Positions 7,954-16,192 of a stretch of DNA of 19,511 nt are shown one piece after another (the first letter of the stretch is position 1; each line of letters opens with the position of its first letter). The DNA comes from Desulfobacteraceae bacterium (GTDB taxonomy: Bacteria > Desulfobacterota > Desulfobacteria > Desulfobacterales > SURF-15): NCBI GenBank assembly GCA_003599475.1, contig QZKK01000234.1:1-19511 (forward strand), in the 5' to 3' direction. Both the position numbers and the translations under genes were made by a program. Below the pieces are notes generated by a model that had not been told where the DNA came from, searched no databases, and saw only the letters and a program-made list of their open reading frames with translations.

Positions 7954-8013
7954 ACGAAACAGCAAGGCGCATTTCTTCGTCCCGCAAGCGGGGGAGGGGT
8001 TTTAATGGAATTT

Positions 8014-8044
8014 AAAAATCCCGGACCTCCGGACCCGGATTTTT
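8014..8044. terminator. Terminator-like imperfect hairpin between the LapA-type gene and mutS
   Basis: AAAAATCC (8014-8021) pairs with GGATTTTT (8037-8044). The interior closes as GG/CC and CC/GG pairs around two mismatches with a small loop. A-rich and T-rich flanks on either side would allow termination in both directions. It lies 29 bases upstream of the mutS start. Confidence 0.5.
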
Positions 8045-8072
8045 ACCTCTACCGGCTCGACACCTCGATATC

Positions 8073-10706
8073 ATGAGTTCTGTCAAATCCACCCCCATGA
8101 TCCAGCAGTACCTGTCCATCAAGGGGAAGTACGCCGACGCCATCCTTTTTTACCGCATGGGTGATTTCTACGAGATGTTTTTCGAGGATGCGGAAACGGC
8201 ATCTCGAGTGCTCGAAATCGCTCTCACTTCCAGAAACAAAAAGGAGCCCGATCCGGTGCCGATGTGCGGCGTGCCCGCGCGAGCCGCGCAGGGGTATATC
8301 GCCAGATTGATCAAAAACGGCTACAAGGTCGCAGTCTGCGATCAGGTCGAAGATCCGGCATCGGCAAAAGGGCTTGTCAAGCGGGACGTCGTCCGCATCA
8401 TCACGCCCGGAATGATCATCGAAGACGACCTGCTGGATGATCGATCGAACAATTTTATCATGGCGATTTCAATCGAAGACAAGACTTTCGGAATCGCATA
8501 CCTGGATATTTCCACCGGCGCTTTTCGAGTTACCGAATCTTCCGATCCAAATGCAGTTCTTGAAGAGTCTTTCCGCATTTCACCCCATGAGATTCTTTTG
8601 CCGGAATCCTGCAGGCAGTCCTCCGTAATCGATTCGATGCTCGACAGGTTTCCGGAACGATCGATCTCCTACTTAAACGACCGGATGTTCGATCCTTCCC
8701 GAGGTAGAGAACACCTGATCGAACAGCTCAAGACGGTTTCTCTAGAAGGATTCGGATGCGAGCACCTCCAAGCCGGAGTCGGAGCCGCCGGCGCTCTGAT
8801 GTATTATGTAAAAGAAACCCAGAAGCAGCCTGTCGAACATCTGAACCGGATCGAAACCTATTCGCTGGAAAGATATCTGCTGCTGGACGATTTGAGCTGT
8901 CGAAACCTGGAGCTTCTCCAAAATATCCGAACCGGCTCAAGACAGGGAACCTTGCTGGGGATCATCGACAAGACCGCAACATCGATGGGCGGCAGAATGC
9001 TCCAACAATGGATCCGGTACCCCCTGATGGATATCGACGAAATCCGGATGCGGCAAAGAGCCGTTGCCGAGGCTTTGAAACAGGTCTCTATCCGGCGGGA
9101 GCTTCGGGATTCTTTGAAATCGGTCCGGGATCTGGAAAGACTCGGCAGCAAGATCACCATGGGGCACGCTACAGCCAGGGATCTCCTCGGTTTAAAGGAA
9201 TCTCTCCAGGAAGTTCCGGAGATCATGGGGAAATTGTCTTCTCTGGAATCTGATTTTTTCCGCTTCGAAGAAGAAGGCGATCTCCAGGCGCTCAGGGGCC
9301 TCGCGGAAAACATCGAAACGGCCATCCGGGAAGATGCCCCCCTTACCGTTCTTGAAGGGGGTATGATCAAACAGGGCTACCATCCGGAATTGGATCGGCT
9401 GATTCGGATCAGCCGTGAAGGAAAAGGGGGATTGGCCCGGATGGAGGTGGAAGAGAAAGAGGCGACCGGCATCCCGACGTTAAAGGTCGGCTACAATAAG
9501 ATTTTCGGATATTACATCGAGGTCTCCAAAACGCATGCCGGAAAAGTGCCGCAGCACTACATCCGAAAGCAGACTCTGGTCAACGCGGAACGATATATCA
9601 CCGAGAGGCTGAAAGTTTACGAGGAGGAAGTGCTCGGAGCCGAAGAACGAAGGTCCGCTCTCGAATACGAGATCTTTAGCCGGCTCCGGCAGGAAGTCAT
9701 CGACAGCAACCGAAAAATCCAGCAGATAGCCTCCTTCCTGGCACGCCTGGATTGCATCTTGAGCCTTGCCGAGGTTGCCGCTCAAAACAATTATGTCTGC
9801 CCTGAAGTCACCCTCGATGGTAAAATCCATATCGAAGACGGCAGACATCCTGTTGTGGAGAAAATGATTCCAGGGGATCGGTTTGTGCCCAATACCATCG
9901 TAATGGACAACGAAATGAACCAGATCCTGATTCTGACCGGACCGAATATGGCCGGCAAATCCACCATTCTGCGACAGGTGGCCCTGAGCGTTCTGATGGC
10001 TCAGATGGGCTCCTTCGTACCGGCCGGAAGCGCCCGGATCAGTATCACCGATCGCGTATTTACCCGGGTGGGGGCTCTCGACAACCTGTCTCAGGGCCAA
10101 AGCACCTTTATGGTCGAGATGCAGGAGACCGCCAATATCTTGAATCATGCCACCGGATCGAGCCTGGTGATTCTGGATGAAATCGGTAGGGGAACAAGCA
10201 CCTTCGATGGGCTGAGCATCGCCTGGGCGGTTGCGGAATACCTGCATGATTTGAACGGCAACGGAGTCAAGACCCTGTTTGCCACCCATTACCACGAATT
10301 GACCGGACTTTCGGAACTCAAGACCCGGGTGAGAAACTACAACATCGCTGTCAAGGAATGGAACGATGAGATCATATTCCTCAGGAAGCTGGCGGAGGGG
10401 AGCACCGCTCGAAGTTACGGAATTCAAGTGGCACGGCTCGCAGGGATACCGCCGCCGGTGCTCCAGCGCGCCAAAAAAATTCTGCACAACATCGAAAAGG
10501 GGGAAAAGGGGATAAACGGATTGCCCGCCTTCGTTGGAGAAAATTCCGAGAAGGAAAAAAAGCCTGTTCAACTGAATCTCTTTCAAAAATCGGAAAATCA
10601 GATCATTCATGCCTTGAAAAAAGCCGATATTTATGGAATGACCCCTCTTGAGGCATTGAACTATCTGGCTGAGCTGCATGAAAAGACGAAATCGATCCCG
10701 ACATAG
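8073..10706 (+). CDS. mutS: DNA mismatch repair protein MutS
   Basis: An 877-residue MutS, which recognises mismatches and small loops in newly replicated DNA and recruits MutL using ATP. The mismatch-probing motif is intact in domain I (F32-Y33-E34 in YRMGDFYEMF). The connector, core and clamp regions follow at normal spacing, with the clamp stretch KVGYNKIFGYYIEVSKTH near residue 470. The ABC-type ATPase has the Walker A GPNMAGKST (623-631), the signature region LSQGQSTFMVEM, the Walker B VILDEIGRGTSTFDG and the H-loop FATHYHEL. Near the C-terminus QLNLF (833-837) matches the beta-clamp binding motif. The length equals that of E. coli MutS plus about 25 residues. ATG 8073 is where homology begins. 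The 3' end overlaps the amidase gene by 29 bases. No mutL is in the window. Confidence 0.97.
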   Translation: MSSVKSTPMIQQYLSIKGKYADAILFYRMGDFYEMFFEDAETASRVLEIALTSRNKKEPDPVPMCGVPARAAQGYIARLIKNGYKVAVCDQVEDPASAKGLVKRDVVRIITPGMIIEDDLLDDRSNNFIMAISIEDKTFGIAYLDISTGAFRVTESSDPNAVLEESFRISPHEILLPESCRQSSVIDSMLDRFPERSISYLNDRMFDPSRGREHLIEQLKTVSLEGFGCEHLQAGVGAAGALMYYVKETQKQPVEHLNRIETYSLERYLLLDDLSCRNLELLQNIRTGSRQGTLLGIIDKTATSMGGRMLQQWIRYPLMDIDEIRMRQRAVAEALKQVSIRRELRDSLKSVRDLERLGSKITMGHATARDLLGLKESLQEVPEIMGKLSSLESDFFRFEEEGDLQALRGLAENIETAIREDAPLTVLEGGMIKQGYHPELDRLIRISREGKGGLARMEVEEKEATGIPTLKVGYNKIFGYYIEVSKTHAGKVPQHYIRKQTLVNAERYITERLKVYEEEVLGAEERRSALEYEIFSRLRQEVIDSNRKIQQIASFLARLDCILSLAEVAAQNNYVCPEVTLDGKIHIEDGRHPVVEKMIPGDRFVPNTIVMDNEMNQILILTGPNMAGKSTILRQVALSVLMAQMGSFVPAGSARISITDRVFTRVGALDNLSQGQSTFMVEMQETANILNHATGSSLVILDEIGRGTSTFDGLSIAWAVAEYLHDLNGNGVKTLFATHYHELTGLSELKTRVRNYNIAVKEWNDEIIFLRKLAEGSTARSYGIQVARLAGIPPPVLQRAKKILHNIEKGEKGINGLPAFVGENSEKEKKPVQLNLFQKSENQIIHALKKADIYGMTPLEALNYLAELHEKTKSIPT

Positions 10707-12327
10707 GTACTGCAGCACTTTTCGCTACATTGCAGCGGCGATGATCATTGCCTTTCTCTGCCCGGGATCCCTGCAGGCCATTACCGCCCAGGACAAGTAT
10801 TATCTCGCGGATGCCTGCAGCAAAGACCTCCGCCGCAATCCCGACACCCAGAAGTATCATCACAACTGGGTTCGCTGCATTCGCAAATTTCAGGAGGTTC
10901 ATCGGCATGATCCTTCGGGTCCATGGGCTGCGGCAGGGCTTTTCCAGGCCGCGATCCTGTACCAGGATCTCTACAGAAGATCCGGGAGGAAGTCGGATGA
11001 ACTCGAAGCCTTGGAGATATTCAAACGCATCGTTGAACTCTACCCGAATAGCCGATACCGCCAGAAGGCTTCCGATGCGATTTCGACCTCTCCCGAGGGG
11101 AGCCGCTCGAAGGAGGAAATTACCGCTGCCGCCCCTCAACCTGCCGCTTCTTTCGAGGATCGGAAATCCGCAGCAGCCTTTACCAAGGTGACCGGTCTCC
11201 GCCATTGGAGCAACCCGAACTATACCCGGATCGTAATCGATGCCGACCAGGAGGCTGCCTTCAGCCACAGGCTTTTGAGGAAGGACCCGGAAATCAATAA
11301 ACCCCAAAGGCTTTATGTCGACCTGGACCGCTGCGTGCTGGGCGCTGGAGCCCAGAAGATCATCCCGATCAACGATAGCTATCTTACGGATGCCCGGGCC
11401 GGACAGTATACGCCGGGTACGGTTCGAGTCGTAATCGATATCAAATCGTTTTCGACGTACAAGATCTTTTCGCTGAAAAATCCCTTTCGGATCGTACTGG
11501 ACGTATGGGGGAACCCAAAAGAAGAAGGAGGAGGAGAAGAAGAAAAAGAAGCACCGCCGGCTGCGGCTTCAGCCGGAGGAAAAGCTTCTGGCATCCCGGA
11601 CAGCGCGCTGGCAAAACAGTTTGCGCTCGGAGTGAAAAAAATCGTCATCGATCCGGGACACGGAGGTCGTGACTTCGGCGCTCCGGGCTATATCAAAGGG
11701 GTCCACGAAAAAGATCTCGCGTTGGCCATCGCACGAAGGCTGTCTAAGAGGATCGAACGCGTACTTGGATGCCAGGTCGTCATGACCCGGAACTCGGACC
11801 GATATCTCACGCTGGAGGAGCGGACCGCCATTGCAAACACGGAAAACGCAGACCTGTTCATTTCCATTCATACCAATGCCACTGTCGACCGAAGAAGCTT
11901 CGGCATCGAGACTTATTTTCTGAACCTGGCAACCGATGAGGAGTCGATCCGTGTTGCCGCCCGCGAAAACGCGACTTCCACAAAAAACATCAGCGACCTG
12001 CAAACGATATTGAACGACTTGATGCAAAACGCCAAAATCAATGAATCGAGTCGTCTTGCAGCCTATGTGCAGACATCCTTGTATCACCGTATGCGCGACC
12101 GGTATTCTCAGATTCGGAACCTCGGGGTGAAGCAAGCCCCGTTTTATGTGCTGCTGGGGGCTCAGATGCCTTCCATACTCGTTGAAACCTCCTTCATCAG
12201 CAATGCGAGAGAATGCAAGCGTCTGATCGATGCGAAATATCAGGACCATTTATGCGACGGGGTTATCGAGGGCATCCGAAACTATATCCAAGAGACAAAC
12301 CCCTTTGTTTTAACCGGAGCCAACTGA
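10678..12327 (+). CDS. AMIN-domain N-acetylmuramoyl-L-alanine amidase (AmiC-like)
   Basis: A 549-residue periplasmic enzyme that cuts the amide bond between MurNAc and the peptide stem, used in septal peptidoglycan splitting. The N-terminus has an Arg-rich signal peptide (cleavage likely after SLQA near residue 34). A helical TPR-like region at about 40-140 carries the pattern PWAAAGLFQAAILYQDLY. The AMIN targeting domain is at about 168-276 (TRIVIDAD, VRVVIDI, FRIVLDVWG). An acidic Glu/Ala linker leads to the Amidase_3 domain at about 320-540. Zinc ligands H328 (DPGHGGRD), E344 and H398 (SIHTNA) and catalytic E503 (LVETSF) are all present. The start at 10678 lies inside the end of mutS in another frame. 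It was chosen because it gives a complete signal peptide. The overlap suggests translational coupling. The TPR-like front is an addition to classic AmiC. Confidence 0.9.
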   Translation: MKRRNRSRHRYCSTFRYIAAAMIIAFLCPGSLQAITAQDKYYLADACSKDLRRNPDTQKYHHNWVRCIRKFQEVHRHDPSGPWAAAGLFQAAILYQDLYRRSGRKSDELEALEIFKRIVELYPNSRYRQKASDAISTSPEGSRSKEEITAAAPQPAASFEDRKSAAAFTKVTGLRHWSNPNYTRIVIDADQEAAFSHRLLRKDPEINKPQRLYVDLDRCVLGAGAQKIIPINDSYLTDARAGQYTPGTVRVVIDIKSFSTYKIFSLKNPFRIVLDVWGNPKEEGGGEEEKEAPPAAASAGGKASGIPDSALAKQFALGVKKIVIDPGHGGRDFGAPGYIKGVHEKDLALAIARRLSKRIERVLGCQVVMTRNSDRYLTLEERTAIANTENADLFISIHTNATVDRRSFGIETYFLNLATDEESIRVAARENATSTKNISDLQTILNDLMQNAKINESSRLAAYVQTSLYHRMRDRYSQIRNLGVKQAPFYVLLGAQMPSILVETSFISNARECKRLIDAKYQDHLCDGVIEGIRNYIQETNPFVLTGAN

Positions 12328-12371
12328 ACATCGACAGTCGATCCATGGATTTAAAGAAAAGGAGATTTCTG

Positions 12372-13163
12372 ATGGCATATCAAAACATCGTGTTCGAGAC
12401 AGGAGAGGGGATTGCAACCATTACCTTTAACCGGCCGAAGGTGCTCAATGCGTTGAATTCCGAGCTGCTGGATGAGTTTTCTCATGCACTCGATGAGATT
12501 GCATCGGATGCGCGCCTCAATGTGCTTGTCTTGACCGGAGCCGGAGAAAAAGCATTTGTCGCCGGTGCGGATATCAAAGAGCTTTCCACGCTCCATGCTC
12601 TCAGCGCAAAAATGTTTTCGCAGAAAGGACACCGCATCATAACGAAACTTCAGACTCTACCAATCCCGGTGATCGCCGCCGTAAACGGGTTTGCCCTCGG
12701 AGGAGGCACGGAAATCGCCCTGGCCTGCGACTTTATCTATGCATCGGAAAACGCCACCTTCGGTCAACCGGAGATCAATCTGGGCCTCATTCCGGGCTTC
12801 GGCGGCACCCAGCGCTTGCCTCGGCGGGTCGGTACAGCGATGGCAAAAGAGCTGATCTTTACAGGGAAAATGATTCCGGCCGCCGATGCCTATCGAATCG
12901 GCATGGTAAATGCAGTCTACAGTCCGGGAATCCTCATGGAAGAAGTGATGAAGACCGCGAAATCCATCTCCAGGAAGGGGCGATTCTCCTTAATGGCGGC
13001 AAAGCAGGCCATCAACAACGGGATGAATACGGATCTTGCCACCGCCTGCCATATCGAAACGGATGCTTTTTCCCTCTGTATGGCAAGCGAAGATTCAAGC
13101 GAGGGTACAGCCGCCTTTTTGGAGAAAAGAAAACCGCAATTCAAGGGGAGCCTGGAGTCCTGA
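12372..13163 (+). CDS. Enoyl-CoA hydratase/isomerase (crotonase family)
   Basis: A 263-residue crotonase-family enzyme, most like short-chain enoyl-CoA hydratase, which adds water across trans-2-enoyl-CoA in beta-oxidation or butyryl-type fermentation pathways. The oxyanion-hole segments [10 protein letters not shown] (62-71) and [16 protein letters not shown] (105-120) are intact. Both catalytic glutamates are present, E114 (in GGGTEIA) and E134 (in [13 protein letters not shown]). The [11 protein letters not shown] substrate loop follows. These two glutamates support hydratase activity over other crotonase chemistries. ATG 12372 has GGAG 8 bases upstream and matches the family start; an in-frame start at 12213 would overlap the amidase gene and lacks homology. 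No other beta-oxidation gene is visible, so its pathway is unknown. A strong promoter for the next genes begins 50 bases after its stop. Confidence 0.92.
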   Translation: MAYQNIVFETGEGIATITFNRPKVLNALNSELLDEFSHALDEIASDARLNVLVLTGAGEKAFVAGADIKELSTLHALSAKMFSQKGHRIITKLQTLPIPVIAAVNGFALGGGTEIALACDFIYASENATFGQPEINLGLIPGFGGTQRLPRRVGTAMAKELIFTGKMIPAADAYRIGMVNAVYSPGILMEEVMKTAKSISRKGRFSLMAAKQAINNGMNTDLATACHIETDAFSLCMASEDSSEGTAAFLEKRKPQFKGSLES

Positions 13164-13213
13164 CACTGGAGAAGTCTATTTCGGCCGCGATGATGGGGGT
13201 TCGATGCAGCACA

Positions 13214-13243
13214 TTGACAATTTTGCCGGTCATCCACTATAAT
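13214..13243 (+). promoter_or_regulatory. Consensus sigma70 promoter for the small membrane protein and GAF-ATPase genes
   Basis: A perfect TTGACA (13214-13219) and a perfect TATAAT (13238-13243) are separated by 18 bases. It lies 38 bases upstream of ATG 13282 and reads toward the small membrane protein gene and the ATPase gene at 13567. This is the best promoter match in the window and marks a new transcription unit after the enoyl-CoA hydratase gene. Confidence 0.8.
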
Positions 13244-13281
13244 TGCTCCTCGCGTCGAGTTTGGAGTTTTTGGGAAAACTT

Positions 13282-13503
13282 ATGCCGGACAGCAGGAGCC
13301 GCTTCCAACTGATCTGGGGTATTGCATTGATTACAGCCGGAGTCGGTGTTTTTTTCAGAATTCCCCAGATCCTGCCGAGGATCGAGCAGATGGAGCAATT
13401 CGCTGCGGCTACCGCCTATATCCGCTTCTGTTTTTATTTCATCGGTATTTTTCTGATCGGTGGCGGGTTCAAGAAAATTTATAACCATTACTTCACTTCT
13501 TAA
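13282..13503 (+). CDS. Small two-helix membrane protein of unknown family
   Basis: I do not recognise this 73-residue protein. It has two hydrophobic segments, at about residues 9-26 (QLIWGIALITAGVGVFF) and 45-62 (YIRFCFYFIGIFLIGGG). They are separated by a short amphipathic, Glu-containing loop, and a basic tail (KKIYNHYF) ends the protein. ATG 13282 has GGGA about 9 bases upstream. An in-frame TTG at 13243 overlaps the -10 box and is therefore unlikely to be a start. It is the first gene behind a near-perfect promoter and lies 63 bases before the GAF-ATPase gene with no terminator between them. Co-expression with the ATPase is likely, and a membrane anchor or accessory role is a guess. Short length and lack of known homology leave some doubt that it is a real gene; position and membrane pattern favour it. 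Confidence 0.65.
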   Translation: MPDSRSRFQLIWGIALITAGVGVFFRIPQILPRIEQMEQFAAATAYIRFCFYFIGIFLIGGGFKKIYNHYFTS

Positions 13504-13566
13504 AGGCAGGGGAGCAAAAAGGATCAGCCGCCGAGGCGCAGCAGGACGAAAACAGGCTCTTAACCG

Positions 13567-15885
13567 ATGGACAAGAACATGCTCAATAAGATTCAGACAA
13601 TCAACGATACCGACAAGGATGTGCTGCATCTAAAATCCGAGGTCGAATACCGTACGCGGCTGCAGGAAATCGGAAACAAGATCAATGCCGCAAAAAATCT
13701 GGATGAGATACTGATCAATCTCAGGGATGAGATATTGAGCCTTTTCGAGGCGGAACGGATCACAATCTACATCGTCGATGGAAAGAAGCGCGAGCTGGTA
13801 TCCCGGTTTAAATCCGGGGATGAAGTCGGTGAAATCCGCATCCCAATTTCAACGAGCAGCCTTGCAGGATGTTCTGCTTACAAACAGAAGCTGTTGAACA
13901 TCCGAAACGTCTATGATCAGAAAGAGCTTTCCTCGATCGATCCGGACCTGAAATTCGACGGAAGCTGGGATAAGAAAACCGGGTTTAAAACCCGGCAGGT
14001 GCTGGTCATCCCGATTGTATTTGAAAATTTTCTTTTAGGCTCTCTGCAGTTGATCAACCGTGTCGACGGCAAGGCTTTTACGGATATCGACGAAAGATCC
14101 GTAAAGGAGCTTGCGCATATTCTTGGAATCGCACTGTATAATCAGAAGCGGATTGCCAGATCGAGGCCGACAAAGTTCGATTATCTCCTCGAAGAGGGGA
14201 TTGTGACTCAAGCCGAGCTCCAGAAGGCCGTCGCCGCTTCCAGGGAACAAAAAGAGCCGGTCGAAGAAGTGCTCATGCGGGAGTTCAAAATCGAAAAAAA
14301 GACGATTGGCCAATCCCTGAGCAATTTCTATCGGGTTCCCTTTGTCGAATTCAATCCCCGGGCACAGATACCGGGGGAGGTTTTGGCCGGACTCAAAGTC
14401 CCATTCATGAAAAAGAACGTTTGGGTTCCGCTTGGAAAGGAATCGGAAAAGATCGTGATCGCTACGGATAACCCTAACGATCTGCAGAAGATCGACTTGA
14501 TCAACTCCCTTTTCCCGGGAAAAAGACTCCAGTTCCGTGTTGCTCTTCCCAAGGACATCCAGGAATACATCAAGCTGTTTACTCATGATGAAAAAGCTCT
14601 GGCCGAAATCGATGATATCCTTTCTCAACTGGCGGACGAGGCCGTGGAGATCGATGACGCCGAAAGCTCGATGGGAGAGGAAGACAGTGCGGTGGTCCAG
14701 CTCGTCAACAAGATTATTCTGGATGCCTATCAACGGGGGGCTTCCGATATTCACATCGAGCCGTATCCGGGGAAGGAGCCGGTGAAGGTAAGGATTCGGG
14801 TCGACGGGGCCTGCCATGTGTATCAGACCATCCCGTACAGCTACCGGAATGCCGTCGCATCGCGTATCAAAATCATGTGCGACCTCGATATTGCCGAAAA
14901 ACGAAAGCCCCAGGACGGCAAAATCAGTTTCAAGAAATACGGCGGAAAAGACATCGAGCTCCGGGTGGCGACCGTTCCCACCCAGGGCGGCATGGAAGAC
15001 ATCGTCATGCGGATTCTGGCCGCAGGCGAACCGATTCCCTTGGAGAAGATGGGGTTTTCAAAGAAAAATTTCGAAAACTTCCTCACCTGCATCACCAAAC
15101 CGTACGGAATCATCTTTGTCTGCGGCCCTACCGGGTCCGGAAAGACCACAACCCTCCATTCTGCGCTCAGCTACATCAACAAAACGGAAACCAAAATTTG
15201 GACCGCGGAAGATCCTGTCGAGATCACACAGAAGGGGCTGCGACAGGTCCAGGTTCAGCCCAGGATCGGATTCGATTTTGCCACTGCGATGCGTGCATTT
15301 CTGAGAGCCGATCCGGACGTGATCATGGTCGGTGAGATGAGGGACAGGGAAACGACGCAAATCGGAATCGAAGCCTCCCTGACCGGCCATCTCGTTTTTT
15401 CGACCCTGCACACCAACAGTGCACCGGAAAGCATTACCCGCCTTCTGGACATGGGGATGGATCCGTTCAACTTTGCAGATGCGGTCCTCTGCATTCTGGC
15501 CCAGCGTCTGGTGCGCACACTGTGCAAAGATTGCAAAGAGGCATATCATCCCCCAAAATCCGAATACGAAGAACTGGTCCGCGAATATGGAGAAGAACGG
15601 TTCCATGGACAGGTAAATATTCCATGGACAGAGGATCTGAACCTTTATCGTCCGAAGGGGTGCGACCGCTGCGGAAATACCGGGTATCGCGGCCGCATGG
15701 GGTTGCATGAACTGCTCATGGGGACCGACGAAGCCAAACGGCTGATTCAAACCAGCGCCCGGATGGAACAAATCCGGGATCAGGCTCTGAAAGACGGCAT
15801 GACGACTCTGAAGCAGGACGGAATCGAAAAGGTATTTGCCGGCCACTGCGACCTGCTTCAGGTTCGAAAGGTCTGCATCAAGTAA
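13567..15885 (+). CDS. GAF-domain GspE/PilB-family secretion ATPase
   Basis: A 772-residue cytoplasmic motor ATPase of the type II secretion/type IV pilus family with an added N-terminal sensor. A short coiled start is followed by a GAF domain (about 30-192) containing SSLAGCSAY, TGFKTRQVLVIPI and an NKFDE-like signature: N164, R165, F171, D175, E176. A degenerate MshEN-like domain follows (about 200-260). It has GIVTQAELQKAV but lacks the RLG elements. The ATPase core has SDIHIEPY, Walker A GPTGSGKTT (520-528), Walker B DPDVIMVGEMRD (from D582), the HLVFSTLHTN His box, and a zinc site C653-x2-C656 with C699-x2-C702. GRMGLHELL closes the family signature. It probably shares a transcript with the small membrane protein gene upstream. 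No pilin or secretin gene is near. The pilus or secretion substrate cannot be assigned. Confidence 0.88.
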   Translation: MDKNMLNKIQTINDTDKDVLHLKSEVEYRTRLQEIGNKINAAKNLDEILINLRDEILSLFEAERITIYIVDGKKRELVSRFKSGDEVGEIRIPISTSSLAGCSAYKQKLLNIRNVYDQKELSSIDPDLKFDGSWDKKTGFKTRQVLVIPIVFENFLLGSLQLINRVDGKAFTDIDERSVKELAHILGIALYNQKRIARSRPTKFDYLLEEGIVTQAELQKAVAASREQKEPVEEVLMREFKIEKKTIGQSLSNFYRVPFVEFNPRAQIPGEVLAGLKVPFMKKNVWVPLGKESEKIVIATDNPNDLQKIDLINSLFPGKRLQFRVALPKDIQEYIKLFTHDEKALAEIDDILSQLADEAVEIDDAESSMGEEDSAVVQLVNKIILDAYQRGASDIHIEPYPGKEPVKVRIRVDGACHVYQTIPYSYRNAVASRIKIMCDLDIAEKRKPQDGKISFKKYGGKDIELRVATVPTQGGMEDIVMRILAAGEPIPLEKMGFSKKNFENFLTCITKPYGIIFVCGPTGSGKTTTLHSALSYINKTETKIWTAEDPVEITQKGLRQVQVQPRIGFDFATAMRAFLRADPDVIMVGEMRDRETTQIGIEASLTGHLVFSTLHTNSAPESITRLLDMGMDPFNFADAVLCILAQRLVRTLCKDCKEAYHPPKSEYEELVREYGEERFHGQVNIPWTEDLNLYRPKGCDRCGNTGYRGRMGLHELLMGTDEAKRLIQTSARMEQIRDQALKDGMTTLKQDGIEKVFAGHCDLLQVRKVCIK

Positions 15886-15898
15886 ATTACGCCTGACC

Positions 15899-15931
15899 GA
15901 GGAGTCCGATTCCAACTCCGCTCCTCTTTTT
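15899..15931 (+). terminator. Probable terminator after the GAF-ATPase gene
   Basis: GAGGAG (15899-15904) pairs with CTCCTC (15921-15926), followed by five T residues. The stem is only 6 bp with a 16-base loop. An alternative inner pairing (GGAGT with ACTCC) competes. It begins 13 bases after the stop codon. Confidence 0.5.
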
Positions 15932-15990
15932 ACGGAATCCCAAAGGACACGGATCGTTCATTCCAGTGTCATTCCCCCAACCCCCACCTG

Positions 15991-16079
15991 CCCGCCCGTA
16001 ACCCGTAACCCGCAACCCGTAAGAAGCGGCTAAAGTTCCCAGGTCACTCAGCCGATTTGAAGAAGGCGGGCGGGTTTTT
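15991..16079 (+). repeat. Inverted repeat enclosing the CCCGTAA array, ending in a T-run
   Basis: CCCGCCCG (15991-15998) and CGGGCGGG (16067-16074) are perfect 8-base complements separated by 68 bases and followed by TTTTT (16075-16079). The tandem array lies almost entirely inside the loop. It could form a large stem that acts as a terminator or protects a transcript end, or the pairing could be incidental. Confidence 0.35.
15995..16022. repeat. 7-base tandem repeat (CCCGTAA) x 4
   Basis: Four consecutive 7-base units read CCCGTAA, CCCGTAA, CCCGCAA and CCCGTAA, with CCCG before the first. The array is intergenic, about 110 bases after the GAF-ATPase stop codon, and has the same unit length as the array at 6846. 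Confidence 0.9.
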
Positions 16080-16192
16080 GAAAAGCGTCATCCGCACCCT
16101 GCAGTCATCGATGGTAAAGGCACGGATGGATCTGCACCGGATCACCGTTCATCCATGAGAAAATCAATGGCCCTCATATAGAAGAACCGAGC

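Larger units (their letters stand above)
15886..16192. other. 307-base intergenic region between the two ATPase genes
   Basis: The region holds a terminator-like hairpin (15899-15931), a CCCGTAA tandem array (15995-16022) and a pair of 8-base inverted repeats around that array ending in a T-run (15991-16079). I see no convincing coding sequence. From 16080 to 16192 there is no clear sigma70 or sigma54 promoter, although the second ATPase gene probably needs one if the hairpin terminates. Confidence 0.7.

Noticed and set aside
9480..10718. 412-codon open frame antisense to mutS
   Set aside because: It lies wholly opposite a convincing mutS coding region, has no recognisable domain, and its composition is what the complement of a GC-biased gene gives.
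12213..12371. N-terminal extension of the enoyl-CoA hydratase in the same frame
   Set aside because: It overlaps the amidase end, has no crotonase similarity, and ATG 12372 has a good ribosome-binding site and the family start.
15058..15915. 285-codon open frame antisense to the GAF-ATPase gene
   Set aside because: It covers the complement of the conserved ATPase core, and no family motif or independent start signal is visible.
15995..16022. CRISPR-like array
   Set aside because: Units are 7 bases, directly adjacent and without spacers; no cas gene is present. It is a simple tandem repeat.
15836..16033. 65-codon open frame downstream of the GAF-ATPase gene
   Set aside because: It overlaps the end of the ATPase gene and its C-terminus is just the translated CCCGTAA array; no ribosome-binding site or homology.
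16118..16137. Possible sigma54 promoter upstream of the CNBD-ATPase gene
   Set aside because: GG and GC elements are present, but their spacing is 15 rather than 12 bases, so it does not fit the -24/-12 consensus.
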